From positions 94,138 through 158,137 of the forward strand of contig NZ_PJJJ01000027.1 of assembly GCF_002929495.1 (NCBI RefSeq): a DNA stretch of 64,000 nucleotides, read 5' to 3'. Of this stretch, positions 1-9,634 are shown in pieces; position 1 is the stretch's first letter, and every line of letters starts with the position of its first letter. The stretch is from Cryobacterium sp. Y82. GTDB lineage: Bacteria; Actinomycetota; Actinomycetes; Actinomycetales; Microbacteriaceae. Made by a program: the position numbers and the translations under genes. The notes beneath the pieces are model-generated. The model was not told the origin of the DNA and did no database searches. It saw only the letters and a program-made list of their open reading frames with translations.

Positions 1-1
1 C

Positions 2-598
2 ACGATGGCCGAGATTCCGACGCTATTCGCGGTACCCAAAGGCTCCCCGTACAAGAGCCTCCAAGATCTGTTCGATGCCGCGAAGGCCGATCCCGGACAG
101 ATCTCCATCGGGGTCCCCGGCGCCACTAGTTCGTTGGCCATCGAGCTCAAGCGCCTCCAGAAGGACACCGGCATCGAGTTGGCGATGGTGCCTACATCGG
201 GCAGCGCCGAGCTCATTACTAACCTGCTGGGCGGCCACATCGACGCCGGGTTCGTCAACGACCACGTCGACGTCGAAGCCCAGGTGAAGGACGGTGCGAT
301 TGTCCCGTTGGCCGCGGCGGGCGACGTGCGTTCCGAAGCCTTTCCCGACGTTCCGACCACGGATGAGGCCGGCTATGACGTCAAGACGACATCGGTCTAC
401 GGCCTCTTCGGACCTAAAGGCCTGCCCCAGGATGTCTCCGAGAAGCTCCAGAATGGTGTCGAAACCTGCAGCCAGGACAAGGACGTCATAGCCCAGATCG
501 GCGATCGCTTCGTGCCGGATTCCTTCTTGGACGCAGCGGCGACCACACAGGTTTTCCAGGACATGCGCGCCCGCTACGAGTCCCTTCTGGCAAAATAA
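2..598 (+). CDS. TctC/Bug-family solute-binding protein, 3' part only
   Basis: This is the C-terminal part (about 198 residues) of an extracytoplasmic solute receptor of the tripartite tricarboxylate transporter (TctC/Bug) family. The reading frame is open to the left edge, so the signal peptide and N-terminal lobe lie outside the window. The stretch from SPYKSLQDLF through GVPGATSSLAIE and the SGSAELITNLLGGHIDAGF segment is typical of the ligand-binding lobe, and the end (VFQDMRARYESLLAK) fits the usual C-terminus. Members deliver carboxylates to a TctA/TctB membrane pair. tctA and tctB are not downstream here, so they would have to lie to the left. The next gene on this strand is 1.8 kb away and appears unrelated. 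Confidence 0.85.
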   Translation, partial: TMAEIPTLFAVPKGSPYKSLQDLFDAAKADPGQISIGVPGATSSLAIELKRLQKDTGIELAMVPTSGSAELITNLLGGHIDAGFVNDHVDVEAQVKDGAIVPLAAAGDVRSEAFPDVPTTDEAGYDVKTTSVYGLFGPKGLPQDVSEKLQNGVETCSQDKDVIAQIGDRFVPDSFLDAAATTQVFQDMRARYESLLAK

Positions 599-993
599 GA
601 ACCGACGACCCAACCGTCGCATCCCGTTGAAGATTAGTGCTCTGCGACCCGTCGGCCTTCGACGCCCGCATGTAGTCAACAAGCATGCTGATCCGTGTCA
701 CTTATACGTTCGATTATGGGACAACCCAACCGAATCGCTCGAGAAACCAAAATTTGTCACACAACCAGCAACACAATTTGAATGTCGTAGATGAGAGCTA
801 CGTGAGCAATATGACAGTGCGCTTCCCTGCACTAACCGGGGGCAAGGCCGGCAACGACCATGCTGAGCAGGTGTTTATAACCGTCGCTCGCACTCATTGG
901 CCGCGTTGATACCCACCACGCCCACCGGTCCTCACCGCGCCGCGAGCCGAAAATCAGCATTCAAACGCTTAACCGAACGATATTGAGGCCAAA
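599..993. other. Intergenic region, no gene recognised
   Basis: This is a 395-bp gap between the convergent ends of the solute-receptor gene and the lacI-type gene. The short open frames here have no recognisable domain or ribosome-binding site. I see no convincing T-tailed hairpin. Confidence 0.5.
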
Positions 994-2031
994 TCATCCG
1001 GTTTCGTCCGCTCGAGCGCTTGTCGATGTACGGATGATCAGTGTCGGCTCTAGCCGCTCTGAGCTGATGGTCTTCCCATCCATGACTGAGATCAACATTT
1101 CCAGTGCCCGACGACCCATTTGATGCATGGGTGAACGCACGGTCGTAAGTGGCACCATCATTTCACGAGCTAAGGGAGTGTCGTTATAGCCGACTAGCGC
1201 CACATCATCTGGAACACTCAGTCCACGGTCCCGTAGCACCCCGAGAGCACCGATGGCCGCGAAATCATTCGTCGCGAAGATTGCATCCGGGTATTTTCTG
1301 GTCGCGAGTATGGCCTCAGCGCCTGCCCGCCCGCCCGCCGCATCGAAACCCCCGTGGACAACGCGATCAGGCGGAATGAGTATTCCTGCATCACGGTAAG
1401 CGTCGATGACGCCCTGTGTACGGTCCTGCCCGGTGGAGGCGAAAGACATCCCGGCCAGGATTGCCACGTCGCGACGCCCGAGAGCTAACAGGTGTTCGCC
1501 TACCAGCCGACCTCCCAGATAGTCGTTGCAGGTAACTGAGACGTGGTCACCTGAGTGCCGGCTGACCAAAACCGTGGGCACTCCTCGCGACCGTATCTCA
1601 TCAAGGAAGGGATTGTCGAGGTGAGCGTCACCAAATATTAAGCCGCCCACACGGCGCTCAAGCATCATTTCCGTACGAGTCCGCTGGTCTTCCTCACGGT
1701 CAAGAGAATTGGTGACGAAGGTAGATAGGCCATTCTCAATAGCGGCTTCCTCAATGCCTTCATAAACGGTGGCCAGAACGAAATCTTGAAGACGTGGAAC
1801 GATGACACCGACGAGATTCGATCGTGCAGTGCGCAGATTCGACGCGTAAACATTCCGGTGGTAGCCACGTTTACGGGCGGTATCACGGATTCGCTCGGCA
1901 GTATTCGGTGCCGCCCAGCGAGATACATCAGCATCTGCCGCTGTGAGGACCCGTGACACAGTTGATACGTGAACGCCCACTTCTTCTGCAATCATTCGCA
2001 GCGTTACGGGCCGACCTTGCTCAACGCCCAC
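994..2031 (-). CDS. LacI-family transcriptional regulator
   Basis: A 345-residue LacI/GalR repressor. The N-terminal helix-turn-helix (VTLRMIAEEVGVHVSTVSRVL) is followed by a periplasmic-binding-protein-like effector domain running to the ERLEPTLIIRTST end. I place the start at the GTG at 2031, because an AAAGGAG ribosome-binding site lies 6 nt upstream and the resulting length is standard for the family. The open frame continues about 150 codons further upstream, but that part runs into the divergent carrier gene and has no domain. It is divergent from the MFS carrier and amidase genes and probably represses them in response to the transported compound. The ligand is unknown. Confidence 0.9.
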   Translation of the reverse strand: MGVEQGRPVTLRMIAEEVGVHVSTVSRVLTAADADVSRWAAPNTAERIRDTARKRGYHRNVYASNLRTARSNLVGVIVPRLQDFVLATVYEGIEEAAIENGLSTFVTNSLDREEDQRTRTEMMLERRVGGLIFGDAHLDNPFLDEIRSRGVPTVLVSRHSGDHVSVTCNDYLGGRLVGEHLLALGRRDVAILAGMSFASTGQDRTQGVIDAYRDAGILIPPDRVVHGGFDAAGGRAGAEAILATRKYPDAIFATNDFAAIGALGVLRDRGLSVPDDVALVGYNDTPLAREMMVPLTTVRSPMHQMGRRALEMLISVMDGKTISSERLEPTLIIRTSTSARADETG

Positions 2032-2371
2032 GCCGATCTCCTTTGAGGCAGTGACACTCGATTCTCGAGACTTCGAAAGCTTAGCTCGGTATCCGCTTGA
2101 ACGGCTGCTCTCACAGAGACATCCAGTACTCAAGGATTGTCGCACGGACAAAATGTCTGACAGGGAGGAGACGCGCCCCTCCCAATCCATACGACACAAA
2201 CGATTGCGCGATATCGGAGGAACTGCTAACTTCTTGCATAACGACCGTCGCAATAAGTTGCCGATTGCGACCACGAGTCTGCCATCGCTGGTCAGCAGCC
2301 CGAACAATTTAGCGGCGCTCATGCATGGACTACCTGGTACTAGTGAGGCACACAACTTTGAGAAAGACGCC
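2032..2371. promoter_or_regulatory. Divergent promoter region of LacI gene and MFS carrier
   Basis: A 340-bp region between two divergent starts; both promoters must lie here. A LacI-operator-like element, CAAACGATTGCG, occurs at 2197-2208 and resembles the AAACG core favoured by this family. The assignment as an operator is tentative because the element is imperfect and appears once. Confidence 0.35.
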
Positions 2372-3754
2372 ATGACCACTCGAGACGCGCTCCCCAGATT
2401 GGTATCCCATAAGGTCGGCAGAGCAAAGAAAAGTCTGAAGCCGAATTTTAGATTCACGATTTTCGGACTGGTCGTGGTCATCACCGTCATTAACTATGTC
2501 GATCGTGGCGCAATTTCTTACGCGGCAAACCCAATGATCGATGAGTTCAATCTGGATACGGTCGCCTGGGGGCAAGTGCTTGGCTACTTCGGCTATGGAT
2601 ACATGTTCGGCGCCCTCATAGGCGGAGCATTAGCAGACCGGAAAGGACCACGATGGGTATGGTTCTGGGCTGTTCTTTTGTGGTCGATATTCGAGGTCGG
2701 TATGGCTTTTGCAGGCAATATCGGGATAGCACTGTTCGGCGGATCCGCGCTGGCTGGGTTCGCGGTTTTCCGCATCCTCTTCGGAGTCGCCGAGGGCCCG
2801 ACGTTTTCAACCATCAACCGCACTATGGCGAACTGGGCGACAGTCCGCGAACGGGGCTTTGCTGCGTCTCTGGGGCTGCTCGGGACACCCCTGGGAGCGT
2901 TACTGGCTGCTCCAATAGCTGTTTTTCTGCTAACAGCAACCGGCGACTGGCGGTGGATGTTCATCATCCTCGGCGTAGTGGGTCTCGTCTGGCTTATTTT
3001 CTTCCGACGGGTCTTCACCGACCTCCCGGAGGACAATCCGCAGGTTTCTCCTGATGAGCTGCGCAGGATCCGAAGTACCGACGGAATGCTTCACGATGAG
3101 CGAAGTATTGTCACTGAAGAGGAAAAAGTGCCTTGGTGGTCCTTCTTCAAAAGCCGAACGCTTGTCTTTAACGCCATCGGTTACTTTGCCTTCCAATACG
3201 TGAACTTCATGATTCTCACATGGACTCCGAAATACCTGCAGGATGAATTCGGGTTCAATCTCGGCTCTCTTTGGTACTTGGGAATGATTCCCTGGATAGG
3301 CGCGTGCTTCACGGTACTTCTCGGCGGTAAAATTTCCGATTGGCTCCGTCAAAGAACCGGCAGCCTATGGATCGCGCGTAGCGGTTTCGCTGCGGGATCT
3401 CTGCTACTGACGACGCTGTGTTTCAGCCTAATTCCTCTGGTCGACAGCGTATGGGCGGTTCTGCTCATCATGGCCATCGGAAACGCGCTCAATTCTCTGC
3501 CTAATGCGGTGTACTGGATTGTTATCATCGACACCGCCCCGACCCGGGCGGGAACATTTGGCGGGATCAGCCACTTCGTCACCAACATCGCCACGATTAT
3601 CGCCCCGACCCTGACTGGCTTCCTCGTAGCACTCCACGGTTACAACTCAATGTTCATAGCAACCGCAGTGGCGACTTCCGTCGGTATGCTGGCTATGATT
3701 TTCGTCAAGCCAGGGGTACGCAACAAGCAGCCCCAACTATCGGCCACCGCATGA
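2372..3754 (+). CDS. MFS transporter, anion:cation symporter type
   Basis: A 460-residue major facilitator carrier. The first membrane segment ends in NYVDRGAISYA (residues 41-51), the hallmark of the ACS (anion:cation symporter) group that moves sugar acids and organic anions. The GGALADRKGPRWV loop between helices 2 and 3 matches the MFS signature. I use the ATG at 2372, preceded by GAGAAAG, rather than an in-frame ATG 107 codons upstream, because the extra stretch is hydrophilic, lies in the divergent promoter region and does not resemble the family. It overlaps the amidase gene by 4 bp (ATGA), so transport of the amidase substrate is likely. Confidence 0.88.
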   Translation: MTTRDALPRLVSHKVGRAKKSLKPNFRFTIFGLVVVITVINYVDRGAISYAANPMIDEFNLDTVAWGQVLGYFGYGYMFGALIGGALADRKGPRWVWFWAVLLWSIFEVGMAFAGNIGIALFGGSALAGFAVFRILFGVAEGPTFSTINRTMANWATVRERGFAASLGLLGTPLGALLAAPIAVFLLTATGDWRWMFIILGVVGLVWLIFFRRVFTDLPEDNPQVSPDELRRIRSTDGMLHDERSIVTEEEKVPWWSFFKSRTLVFNAIGYFAFQYVNFMILTWTPKYLQDEFGFNLGSLWYLGMIPWIGACFTVLLGGKISDWLRQRTGSLWIARSGFAAGSLLLTTLCFSLIPLVDSVWAVLLIMAIGNALNSLPNAVYWIVIIDTAPTRAGTFGGISHFVTNIATIIAPTLTGFLVALHGYNSMFIATAVATSVGMLAMIFVKPGVRNKQPQLSATA

Positions 3755-5178
3755 GCGACATGAAATCCGCAGCAGGGTCAGGTCCGTTCGGCGGTCTCTC
3801 TATTCTCGAGATAGCAGACCGGATCCGTAAAAGGAAGATTACGGCGCTGGAGGTAACCGAGCAGGCGCTGACTGCGGCTCACGAAAACGGTACAAAACTA
3901 AACTGCTTCGTCACCATCGATGATGAAGGCGCACTGCGGGCTGCACGACTCGCCGACCGGGAACTGGACTCAGGACTGGATCGAGGGCCGCTGCACGGAA
4001 TTCCTGTCGGAGTAAAAGACGTGATCGCCACCTCTGGACTGGCGACAACAATGGGATCGCGCCATTTCGCCAATCATGTACCTATGGTGGATGCTGACGT
4101 CGTAATTTCACTGCGGAGATCCGGGGCGGTGATCCTTGGGAAGACGCAGAGCCACGAATTCGCCTACGGACCAACCGGTGACCGCACAGCGACCGGTCCG
4201 GTCCGCAACCCCCACGACAACTCCCGAATGTCGGGCGGTTCCAGTGCCGGCTCCGGGGCTGCCGTCGCAGCCGGAATCGTACCGATTGCATTGGGCACAG
4301 ACACCGGCGGATCCGTGCGAATCCCCGCGGCACTCTGCGGGGCGGTTGGCCTACGCCCTACCCAGGGCGCACTAAGTGCCCGTGGAGTATTTCCGCTTTC
4401 ACCGAGCATGGACACAGTAGGTCCCATGGGCGGAAGCGTTCTCGACACGGCGATAGCCTGGTGGGCCCTGTCCTCCAGACCAGGTACTAACGGAGTTGGA
4501 GGGCTTGAATGGAATGAGCGTTTCATTCCTCACCCTGAACGAGCCAACAATCTTCGCTTCGCCCGTGTGACCTCCGATTTGTTGCGCAGGACCGCATCGG
4601 AACTCATAAATTCAGCGGAAACCGTGCTGGAAGAGCTGTCAAGATCAGGGGCCCACGTCGCGACACTTCCGGTTCCAGAAATCGACGCGTGCTGGGACCC
4701 ATACGTAGCGATCCAATCCGCCGAAGCATTCGCGATCCATAGCAAACGGGTCGAAGACTCACCAGAACTATTTGATTCGGAGGTCCTGGAACGACTCCGG
4801 ATCGCCGCGGAGGTCAAAGGATGGACCTACGTCCAGGCGCTGGAGAAACGGCGTCTACTGCGGGTCGCCACCCTCGAGCGGACTTTCTCCTCTGATATTT
4901 TGGTAATGCCAACTGTTCCCATAGAGGCTCCGGCCATTGGCCAACGCCGCCTTCCCCCCGATAGTAGCTGGGCTAACCCTCGGGAAGCGCTCCTTTCCAT
5001 GACGGCACCTTGGAGCGTCTTGGGCTTTCCAGCCATCAGCATTCCTGTCTTCAGCCCGTGCACCGACATGCCACACTCCATACAGCTCGTCGGAAAGCCG
5101 GGACACGAAACTCAGCTTTTAGACGCTGCGGCACTACTCGAAGTACGCCTCCGGGAGAAAGCGCCAGCGGGCGCATAA
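3751..5178 (+). CDS. Amidase-signature family hydrolase
   Basis: A 475-residue amidase-signature enzyme, which hydrolyses a carboxamide to acid and ammonia in the cytoplasm. The Ser-cisSer-Lys machinery is visible: the lysine in GIPVGVKDVIAT, the glycine/serine-rich segment GGSSAGSGAAVAAG, and TDTGGSVRIPA carrying the nucleophile region. The length fits GatA-like and AtzF-like enzymes. gatB and gatC are absent, which argues against the tRNA amidotransferase. Co-translation with the MFS carrier and divergence from a LacI gene point to catabolism of an imported amide. The substrate cannot be deduced. Confidence 0.9.
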   Translation: MSDMKSAAGSGPFGGLSILEIADRIRKRKITALEVTEQALTAAHENGTKLNCFVTIDDEGALRAARLADRELDSGLDRGPLHGIPVGVKDVIATSGLATTMGSRHFANHVPMVDADVVISLRRSGAVILGKTQSHEFAYGPTGDRTATGPVRNPHDNSRMSGGSSAGSGAAVAAGIVPIALGTDTGGSVRIPAALCGAVGLRPTQGALSARGVFPLSPSMDTVGPMGGSVLDTAIAWWALSSRPGTNGVGGLEWNERFIPHPERANNLRFARVTSDLLRRTASELINSAETVLEELSRSGAHVATLPVPEIDACWDPYVAIQSAEAFAIHSKRVEDSPELFDSEVLERLRIAAEVKGWTYVQALEKRRLLRVATLERTFSSDILVMPTVPIEAPAIGQRRLPPDSSWANPREALLSMTAPWSVLGFPAISIPVFSPCTDMPHSIQLVGKPGHETQLLDAAALLEVRLREKAPAGA

Positions 5179-5495
5179 TCAAATTCTTCCCCCGGCCAAG
5201 GACAGAGCCAGAGATAGAGACAGAAAGCTTTCCTGCCCACGTCTTGAGAGAAAAGTGTTTTTGTTTACCGATTCTTCGCCGTGGCGTGGCCCAGCGCGCA
5301 AAAAGTGATGGTTTTACAATCTCCGAATAGACCACCCGGTGACTCGCGCACGATGCGATGGATCGAGGCGTTTGCGGCCGGTCTCCACCGCGGGTCGCCC
5401 TGTGCATCGAACGCGGACGACGCGGCCTTTCGCGCTCTTGCCGACGTTGCCGAGATCACAAAGCGGATCGCCAACGTTGATTGCAGGGGTGAGCA
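5179..5495. other. Intergenic region, no gene recognised
   Basis: This is a 317-bp gap between the convergent amidase and lipoprotein genes. Several overlapping short frames exist on both strands, but none has a domain or ribosome-binding site. No clear terminator hairpin was seen. Confidence 0.4.
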
Positions 5496-6176
5496 TTATT
5501 CGTAGATCGATATCAGACTTGGGTCGTCGAGTTCGATCTGGGCGACCCCGTTGTACAACGTGATCACGCCCGATGTGCAGAGCGTTGAACCGTGTGCAAT
5601 GGGTTCGAGTACACCGACGTCCCAGACGACAATCTGGAAGCGCTCTGGATCAGGGTAGTCGAGCCCGAGGTTGAGGAAGACATCGTCCTCGGAGTAGCCG
5701 TCGCCAGAGAGCGGCCCGCAAACGCGCTGCTCGGTTCCGGCGTAGCCGACCGCCGCGTTCCAGGCGATTCCGCCGCCGGGCTGTTCGACGGGCGCGGGGA
5801 CAGCGGCTGCAGCGCTTCCACTTGTGCACAGTCCGTCGGCGCGCAACAAATCGATGGCTTCCGGCTCGAGGTTGTGGTTGAGTGCGTCGCAGGAGTCAGG
5901 TCCAAGCATCCCCTGTGCTGAGACTCTCGCGGAGGTGTAGTCAACGAGGATGTTGAATTCGTGCAAACAGTTTTCGGTTAGCCATTGAAACTTCGAATCA
6001 GTCGCGCCAGAGGTGTCATCGATACGTACGTCCTGCAGAGCACTCGCAAATACGCCTTCGCAGTCGGGCACCTGGTTTGACTTGTTGCCACTTCCGTAGC
6101 TGCAGCCTGTGAGGAGGAGCGTCGATGTGAGCATGCCGACGGCAATCCAGCGAGCAGCGCGCAATGGTGGGGCCAC
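5496..6176 (-). CDS. Putative lipoprotein of unknown function
   Basis: A 226-residue exported protein. The start is a GTG preceded by AAGGAGAG. The N-terminus has positively charged residues, a hydrophobic run and a lipobox (LLLTGC), so the mature protein should be lipid-anchored on the outer face of the membrane. The first half is cysteine-bearing and unassigned. A low-complexity Ala/Pro linker (residues about 125-140) precedes a compact C-terminal domain containing VFLNLGLDYPDPERFQIVVW, which resembles small OB-fold-like domains in other exported proteins. I do not recognise the family and assign no function. It is monocistronic. Confidence 0.75.
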   Translation of the reverse strand: MAPPLRAARWIAVGMLTSTLLLTGCSYGSGNKSNQVPDCEGVFASALQDVRIDDTSGATDSKFQWLTENCLHEFNILVDYTSARVSAQGMLGPDSCDALNHNLEPEAIDLLRADGLCTSGSAAAAVPAPVEQPGGGIAWNAAVGYAGTEQRVCGPLSGDGYSEDDVFLNLGLDYPDPERFQIVVWDVGVLEPIAHGSTLCTSGVITLYNGVAQIELDDPSLISIYE

Positions 6177-6535
6177 GGCTCTCCTTGGTTCGGCTTCGGA
6201 CGGTTCCAGTAGGAGACTAGGCCCTTGGACGTGCCGGCGGTGGCCGAGATTTACCCCCGGTCTGGTGGCAGATCATCTTCGCCACACGCCGACTGGTGGG
6301 AATGTCCCTCCGGTGCTGACATTGGCGTGGTGTCCGGCGGTGGGGCGTTTCTGGGAGGCTAGTTACTCCGGGACGGTCCCAGTCCTGGAGCCTCGGGGCT
6401 GCGGGCGCCACCGGCAGACCAAGAGCGAAGATGTCATCCAAAATGTCGAATGCCCTTGATCGAAGTATTTTTCCCGAGCGCCCCGCTCTAGCGGGGTGGA
6501 ACATCCGACAGCCAACGGCTCTCCAGCACGAACTC
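6177..6535. other. Intergenic region, no gene recognised
   Basis: This 359-bp stretch lies between the lipoprotein start and the end of the mannosidase gene. It should contain the lipoprotein promoter. Open frames on both strands here look non-coding. Confidence 0.4.
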
Positions 6536-9500
6536 TCATCGGCTGAGGTGTCGAAATTTGACATCCTCTGGTGCGGTGCGGCGAAGGCGCAGCGTGACGA
6601 GCTGGAACGGGCGGAGCGAGAGCGAAATGGTTTCGTCTGAACGCCCGATCACAGCGTTTGGAGTGGTTTCCCGCTCGAGCAGGTCAGTCTCCGTGACTTC
6701 CGACCAGTCGAATCCCGGAGCCAGACCGCCGCGTGCACGCGCGCCCAATGACTCGTAGAGCCGCACGATCACGTCGCCGGAACGGTCCTCCGCGAGCTTG
6801 ACTGCCTCGACGACGATTGCCGGATTGGTCACGACGATCAGGGGCGCCATCGGGCCGGCTCCCGCGACCTCGCGCAAGGGCAGGTTGACCCTGTATCCCT
6901 CGTCGACGGCATCCGCTATCTCGGCACCCACACGCAATGAGACGACGAACTCCTGCGCGCCCTGGTCCGAGACTGGGTCGGGAAAGAGCGGCGCGCGCAG
7001 AAGGGAGACGCGTACCACGGTGCTCGTCCCGCCACTGGTCAGTGCGGCGCGTCGGATGTCGTGCCCATAGCTGGCATCGTTGGCGACGGCGACACCGTAC
7101 CCCGGCTCGCCAACGTGAACCCAGCGATGGGCAACGGTCTCGAACCGAGCGGAATCCCAGGAGGTGTTCGCGTGGGTCGGCCGATAGACATGCCCGAACT
7201 GCATTTCGGAGGCGGCGCGATCGGCGTGGACAGCGAGGGGAAAGGCGAGCTTCAGGAGTTTCTGGGACTCGTGCCAGTCGATGGCCGTGTGGATGTCGAG
7301 GGCACCGGTCGCGCCGTTGAGTCGGAGGGTCTGGACCACGGAGGAGGAGCCGAAGGACCTGTCGACCTGGACGCCGAAACCGTCGTCGGTGACAGCGACG
7401 CTTGAGGCCTCGGTCAGGTCATGACCGACGTTCTTGTAAGTCTCGTCGATGTCCCAGGCGTCCCACTGGATTGGTGTGTCCCGGAACAGCTGCAGCAGGT
7501 TGGCGGCCTCGCCGACGGGGATGACTTCACGGTCGGCAGCGAGGTCGCGCATCGACACAATGAGTCCCCGATCGTCGATGACGACGCGCACCCGGTCATT
7601 CGCGAGGACCAATCCCGCGCCGTTTTCGGTGACCTTGGCCGCTCCCTTCCTCACCGCGGTTGCGGCGGCGAGGCCCGGGACACCGTCACGTGTGTTCGGC
7701 CCGGCATTGAAAGTGAGCGGATGACTGCCGCTGCCGGCCAAGATTTCGATCGATCGGTTGATCTGCTCAGCCAGGATCTTGGCTACGGCAGCGTAGTTGC
7801 GCTCGGCTTCCTGATGCACCCACGCGATCGATGTGCCGGGGAGGATGTCGTGGAACTGCTGCAGAAGCACAGTCCTCCAGACGTCGTCGAGGGCGTCGTA
7901 GGGATACTCCGCATCGTGAAGGACTGTCGCAGCAGTGGCCCAGAGCTCTGCTTCTCGGAGCAGATGTTCGCTGCGGCGATTGCCGCGCTTCGTCTTGGCC
8001 TGGGAAGTGTAGGTGCCGCGATGGAATTCAAGGTACATTTCCCCCGACCAGACCGGAGCCTCGATGTATTCGCGGTGCGCGCTCTGGAAAAACTGCTCCG
8101 GCGTCGTCATGGTGACGCGTGGAGATCCCTCGAGGTCACGCGTGCGCGCCGCAGCCGCCAGCATCTCGCGGGTTGGGCCTCCACCGCCGTCGCCCCACCC
8201 GAACGGCAGGAGCGAGGTAGTACCCACCCCCTTTTCGGCGTACTGCCGTTCGGCCTGGGCAAGCTCCTTGCCAGAGATTTCCGCGCTGTAGGTGTCGACC
8301 GGGGGGAAATGAGTGAAGATCCGCGTGCCATCAATGCCCTCCCACCAAAAGGTGTGATGCGGCATCCGATTGGTCTCGTTCCACGACATCTTCTGCGTGA
8401 GGAGCCAGCGAGATCCCGCCGCGGCCACGATCTGCGGTAGCGATGCGGTGTAACCGAACGAATCCGGAAGCCACACCTCGAGCGGCTCGACTCCGAGCTC
8501 CTCCATGAAGAACTTCTTGCCGGCGACAAATTGCCGCGCGAGCGCTTCACCGCCGGGCATATTCGTGTCAGACTCGACCCACATTCCGCCGACCGGAATG
8601 AATCGGCCCGCCGCCACCTGCTTCTTCACTCGCTCGAATAACTCCGGATAGTAAACCTGCAGCCACGCGTACTGCTGCGCCGAGGAGGCAGCGAAGGTGA
8701 ATTCCGGGTCCTCCTCCATCAGCGCCAGAACGTTCGAGAAGGTTCGCGCGACCTTGCGCACGGTCTCACGGACCGGCCACAGCCAGGCGGAATCGATGTG
8801 GGCGTGACCGACGGCGGCAAGGCGGTGCGCACTCGCGTACGCGGGACTGGCGAGCGCGTCGACGAGCGTCGCACGGGCCGCCTCTGCCGTGCCCGCAACG
8901 TTGTCGGGATCAAGAGCGTCAGCCATCCGGCCGAGCGCATGCAGGATGTCCGCCCGCCGCGGGAGACTGTGCGGAAGCTCCGTCATCAGGCCGATAAGGG
9001 TCCAGGCGTCCTGCAGGAGCTCCCATACGGCGACGTCGAGTTGTCCTAGTTCGAGCCGCCGCAGAACGTAACTGGTCGAGTCCCCCGCTGTGGCCTTGTC
9101 ACCGAGCTCGGTGACGCCGAAGGTAAAAATACCGGCGATATTTGGATTGGCGGCCGCCTCAAGGTAGATGTCCACGGGATCCCCCGCTACTCCCGCCGGT
9201 ATGTAGCTGTTGAGCGGTTCGATCGCCTTGATTATCACGCCATCACCCGTGTACGCGGTGCCCTCGGCCTGAAAACCTGGGAGCGTGGCGGAGAACCCGA
9301 GGTCGACGACGACCTCAGCCCGGGTGCCATCCTCGTCCCATTCGGCCGGCACCGATCCCGTGAGATGGAACCAGACAGTGCCCCAGGGTTTGCCCCACGC
9401 GCCACCGACAGCGAAAGGCTCGTAGCTCTGCCCGATGGCCGCGGCAAACGGCACCGGCTCATCGTCGACGGTCCAGGCGACGATCGACAGCGGGGCGCTA

Positions 9501-9580
9501 CGGCGGTAGACGGCGGGCTTGATCCGCTCCCGGATGACGCGCTCGATTCGCGCTTCGAGGAGAACTCGATTGTCATGCAT
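6536..9580 (-). CDS. Alpha-mannosidase, glycoside hydrolase family 38
   Basis: A 1014-residue GH38 retaining alpha-mannosidase, probably cytoplasmic because no signal peptide is present. Order: an N-terminal beta domain (GKPWGTVWFHLTG, about residue 63), the catalytic barrel with metal ligands in GHAHIDSAWLWP (His259, His261 or Asp263), a TNMPGGEALARQ motif, and the nucleophile Asp373 in WLPDSFGY; beta-sandwich domains follow. Its length matches bacterial ManA/YbgG-like and eukaryotic class II enzymes. AGGGAG precedes the ATG. It is the last gene after an ABC importer without an ATPase, so imported manno-oligosaccharides or N-glycan fragments are the likely substrates. Confidence 0.93.
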   Translation of the reverse strand: MHDNRVLLEARIERVIRERIKPAVYRRSAPLSIVAWTVDDEPVPFAAAIGQSYEPFAVGGAWGKPWGTVWFHLTGSVPAEWDEDGTRAEVVVDLGFSATLPGFQAEGTAYTGDGVIIKAIEPLNSYIPAGVAGDPVDIYLEAAANPNIAGIFTFGVTELGDKATAGDSTSYVLRRLELGQLDVAVWELLQDAWTLIGLMTELPHSLPRRADILHALGRMADALDPDNVAGTAEAARATLVDALASPAYASAHRLAAVGHAHIDSAWLWPVRETVRKVARTFSNVLALMEEDPEFTFAASSAQQYAWLQVYYPELFERVKKQVAAGRFIPVGGMWVESDTNMPGGEALARQFVAGKKFFMEELGVEPLEVWLPDSFGYTASLPQIVAAAGSRWLLTQKMSWNETNRMPHHTFWWEGIDGTRIFTHFPPVDTYSAEISGKELAQAERQYAEKGVGTTSLLPFGWGDGGGGPTREMLAAAARTRDLEGSPRVTMTTPEQFFQSAHREYIEAPVWSGEMYLEFHRGTYTSQAKTKRGNRRSEHLLREAELWATAATVLHDAEYPYDALDDVWRTVLLQQFHDILPGTSIAWVHQEAERNYAAVAKILAEQINRSIEILAGSGSHPLTFNAGPNTRDGVPGLAAATAVRKGAAKVTENGAGLVLANDRVRVVIDDRGLIVSMRDLAADREVIPVGEAANLLQLFRDTPIQWDAWDIDETYKNVGHDLTEASSVAVTDDGFGVQVDRSFGSSSVVQTLRLNGATGALDIHTAIDWHESQKLLKLAFPLAVHADRAASEMQFGHVYRPTHANTSWDSARFETVAHRWVHVGEPGYGVAVANDASYGHDIRRAALTSGGTSTVVRVSLLRAPLFPDPVSDQGAQEFVVSLRVGAEIADAVDEGYRVNLPLREVAGAGPMAPLIVVTNPAIVVEAVKLAEDRSGDVIVRLYESLGARARGGLAPGFDWSEVTETDLLERETTPNAVIGRSDETISLSLRPFQLVTLRLRRTAPEDVKFRHLSR

Positions 9581-9634
9581 GATGGCTCCCTAGCCCGCGA
9601 TAATGCTCGCCGCGCGGCGAGGCGTGATGGTGAT

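Noticed and set aside
685..909. 74-codon frame after the TctC-type gene
   Set aside because: Low-complexity Asn/Gln-rich translation, no start signal and no family resemblance.
2032..2490. Upstream extension of the LacI reading frame by about 150 codons
   Set aside because: It has no domain, overlaps the divergent MFS gene, and a GTG with an ideal AAAGGAG site lies exactly where the family starts.
3751..5178. GatA subunit of tRNA-dependent amidotransferase
   Set aside because: No gatB or gatC nearby, and the gene is coupled to an MFS carrier under a divergent LacI gene, so a catabolic amidase is more likely.
7421..8440. 339-codon open frame opposite the alpha-mannosidase gene
   Set aside because: It is the antisense shadow of a confident GH38 gene in GC-rich DNA and has no recognisable motif.
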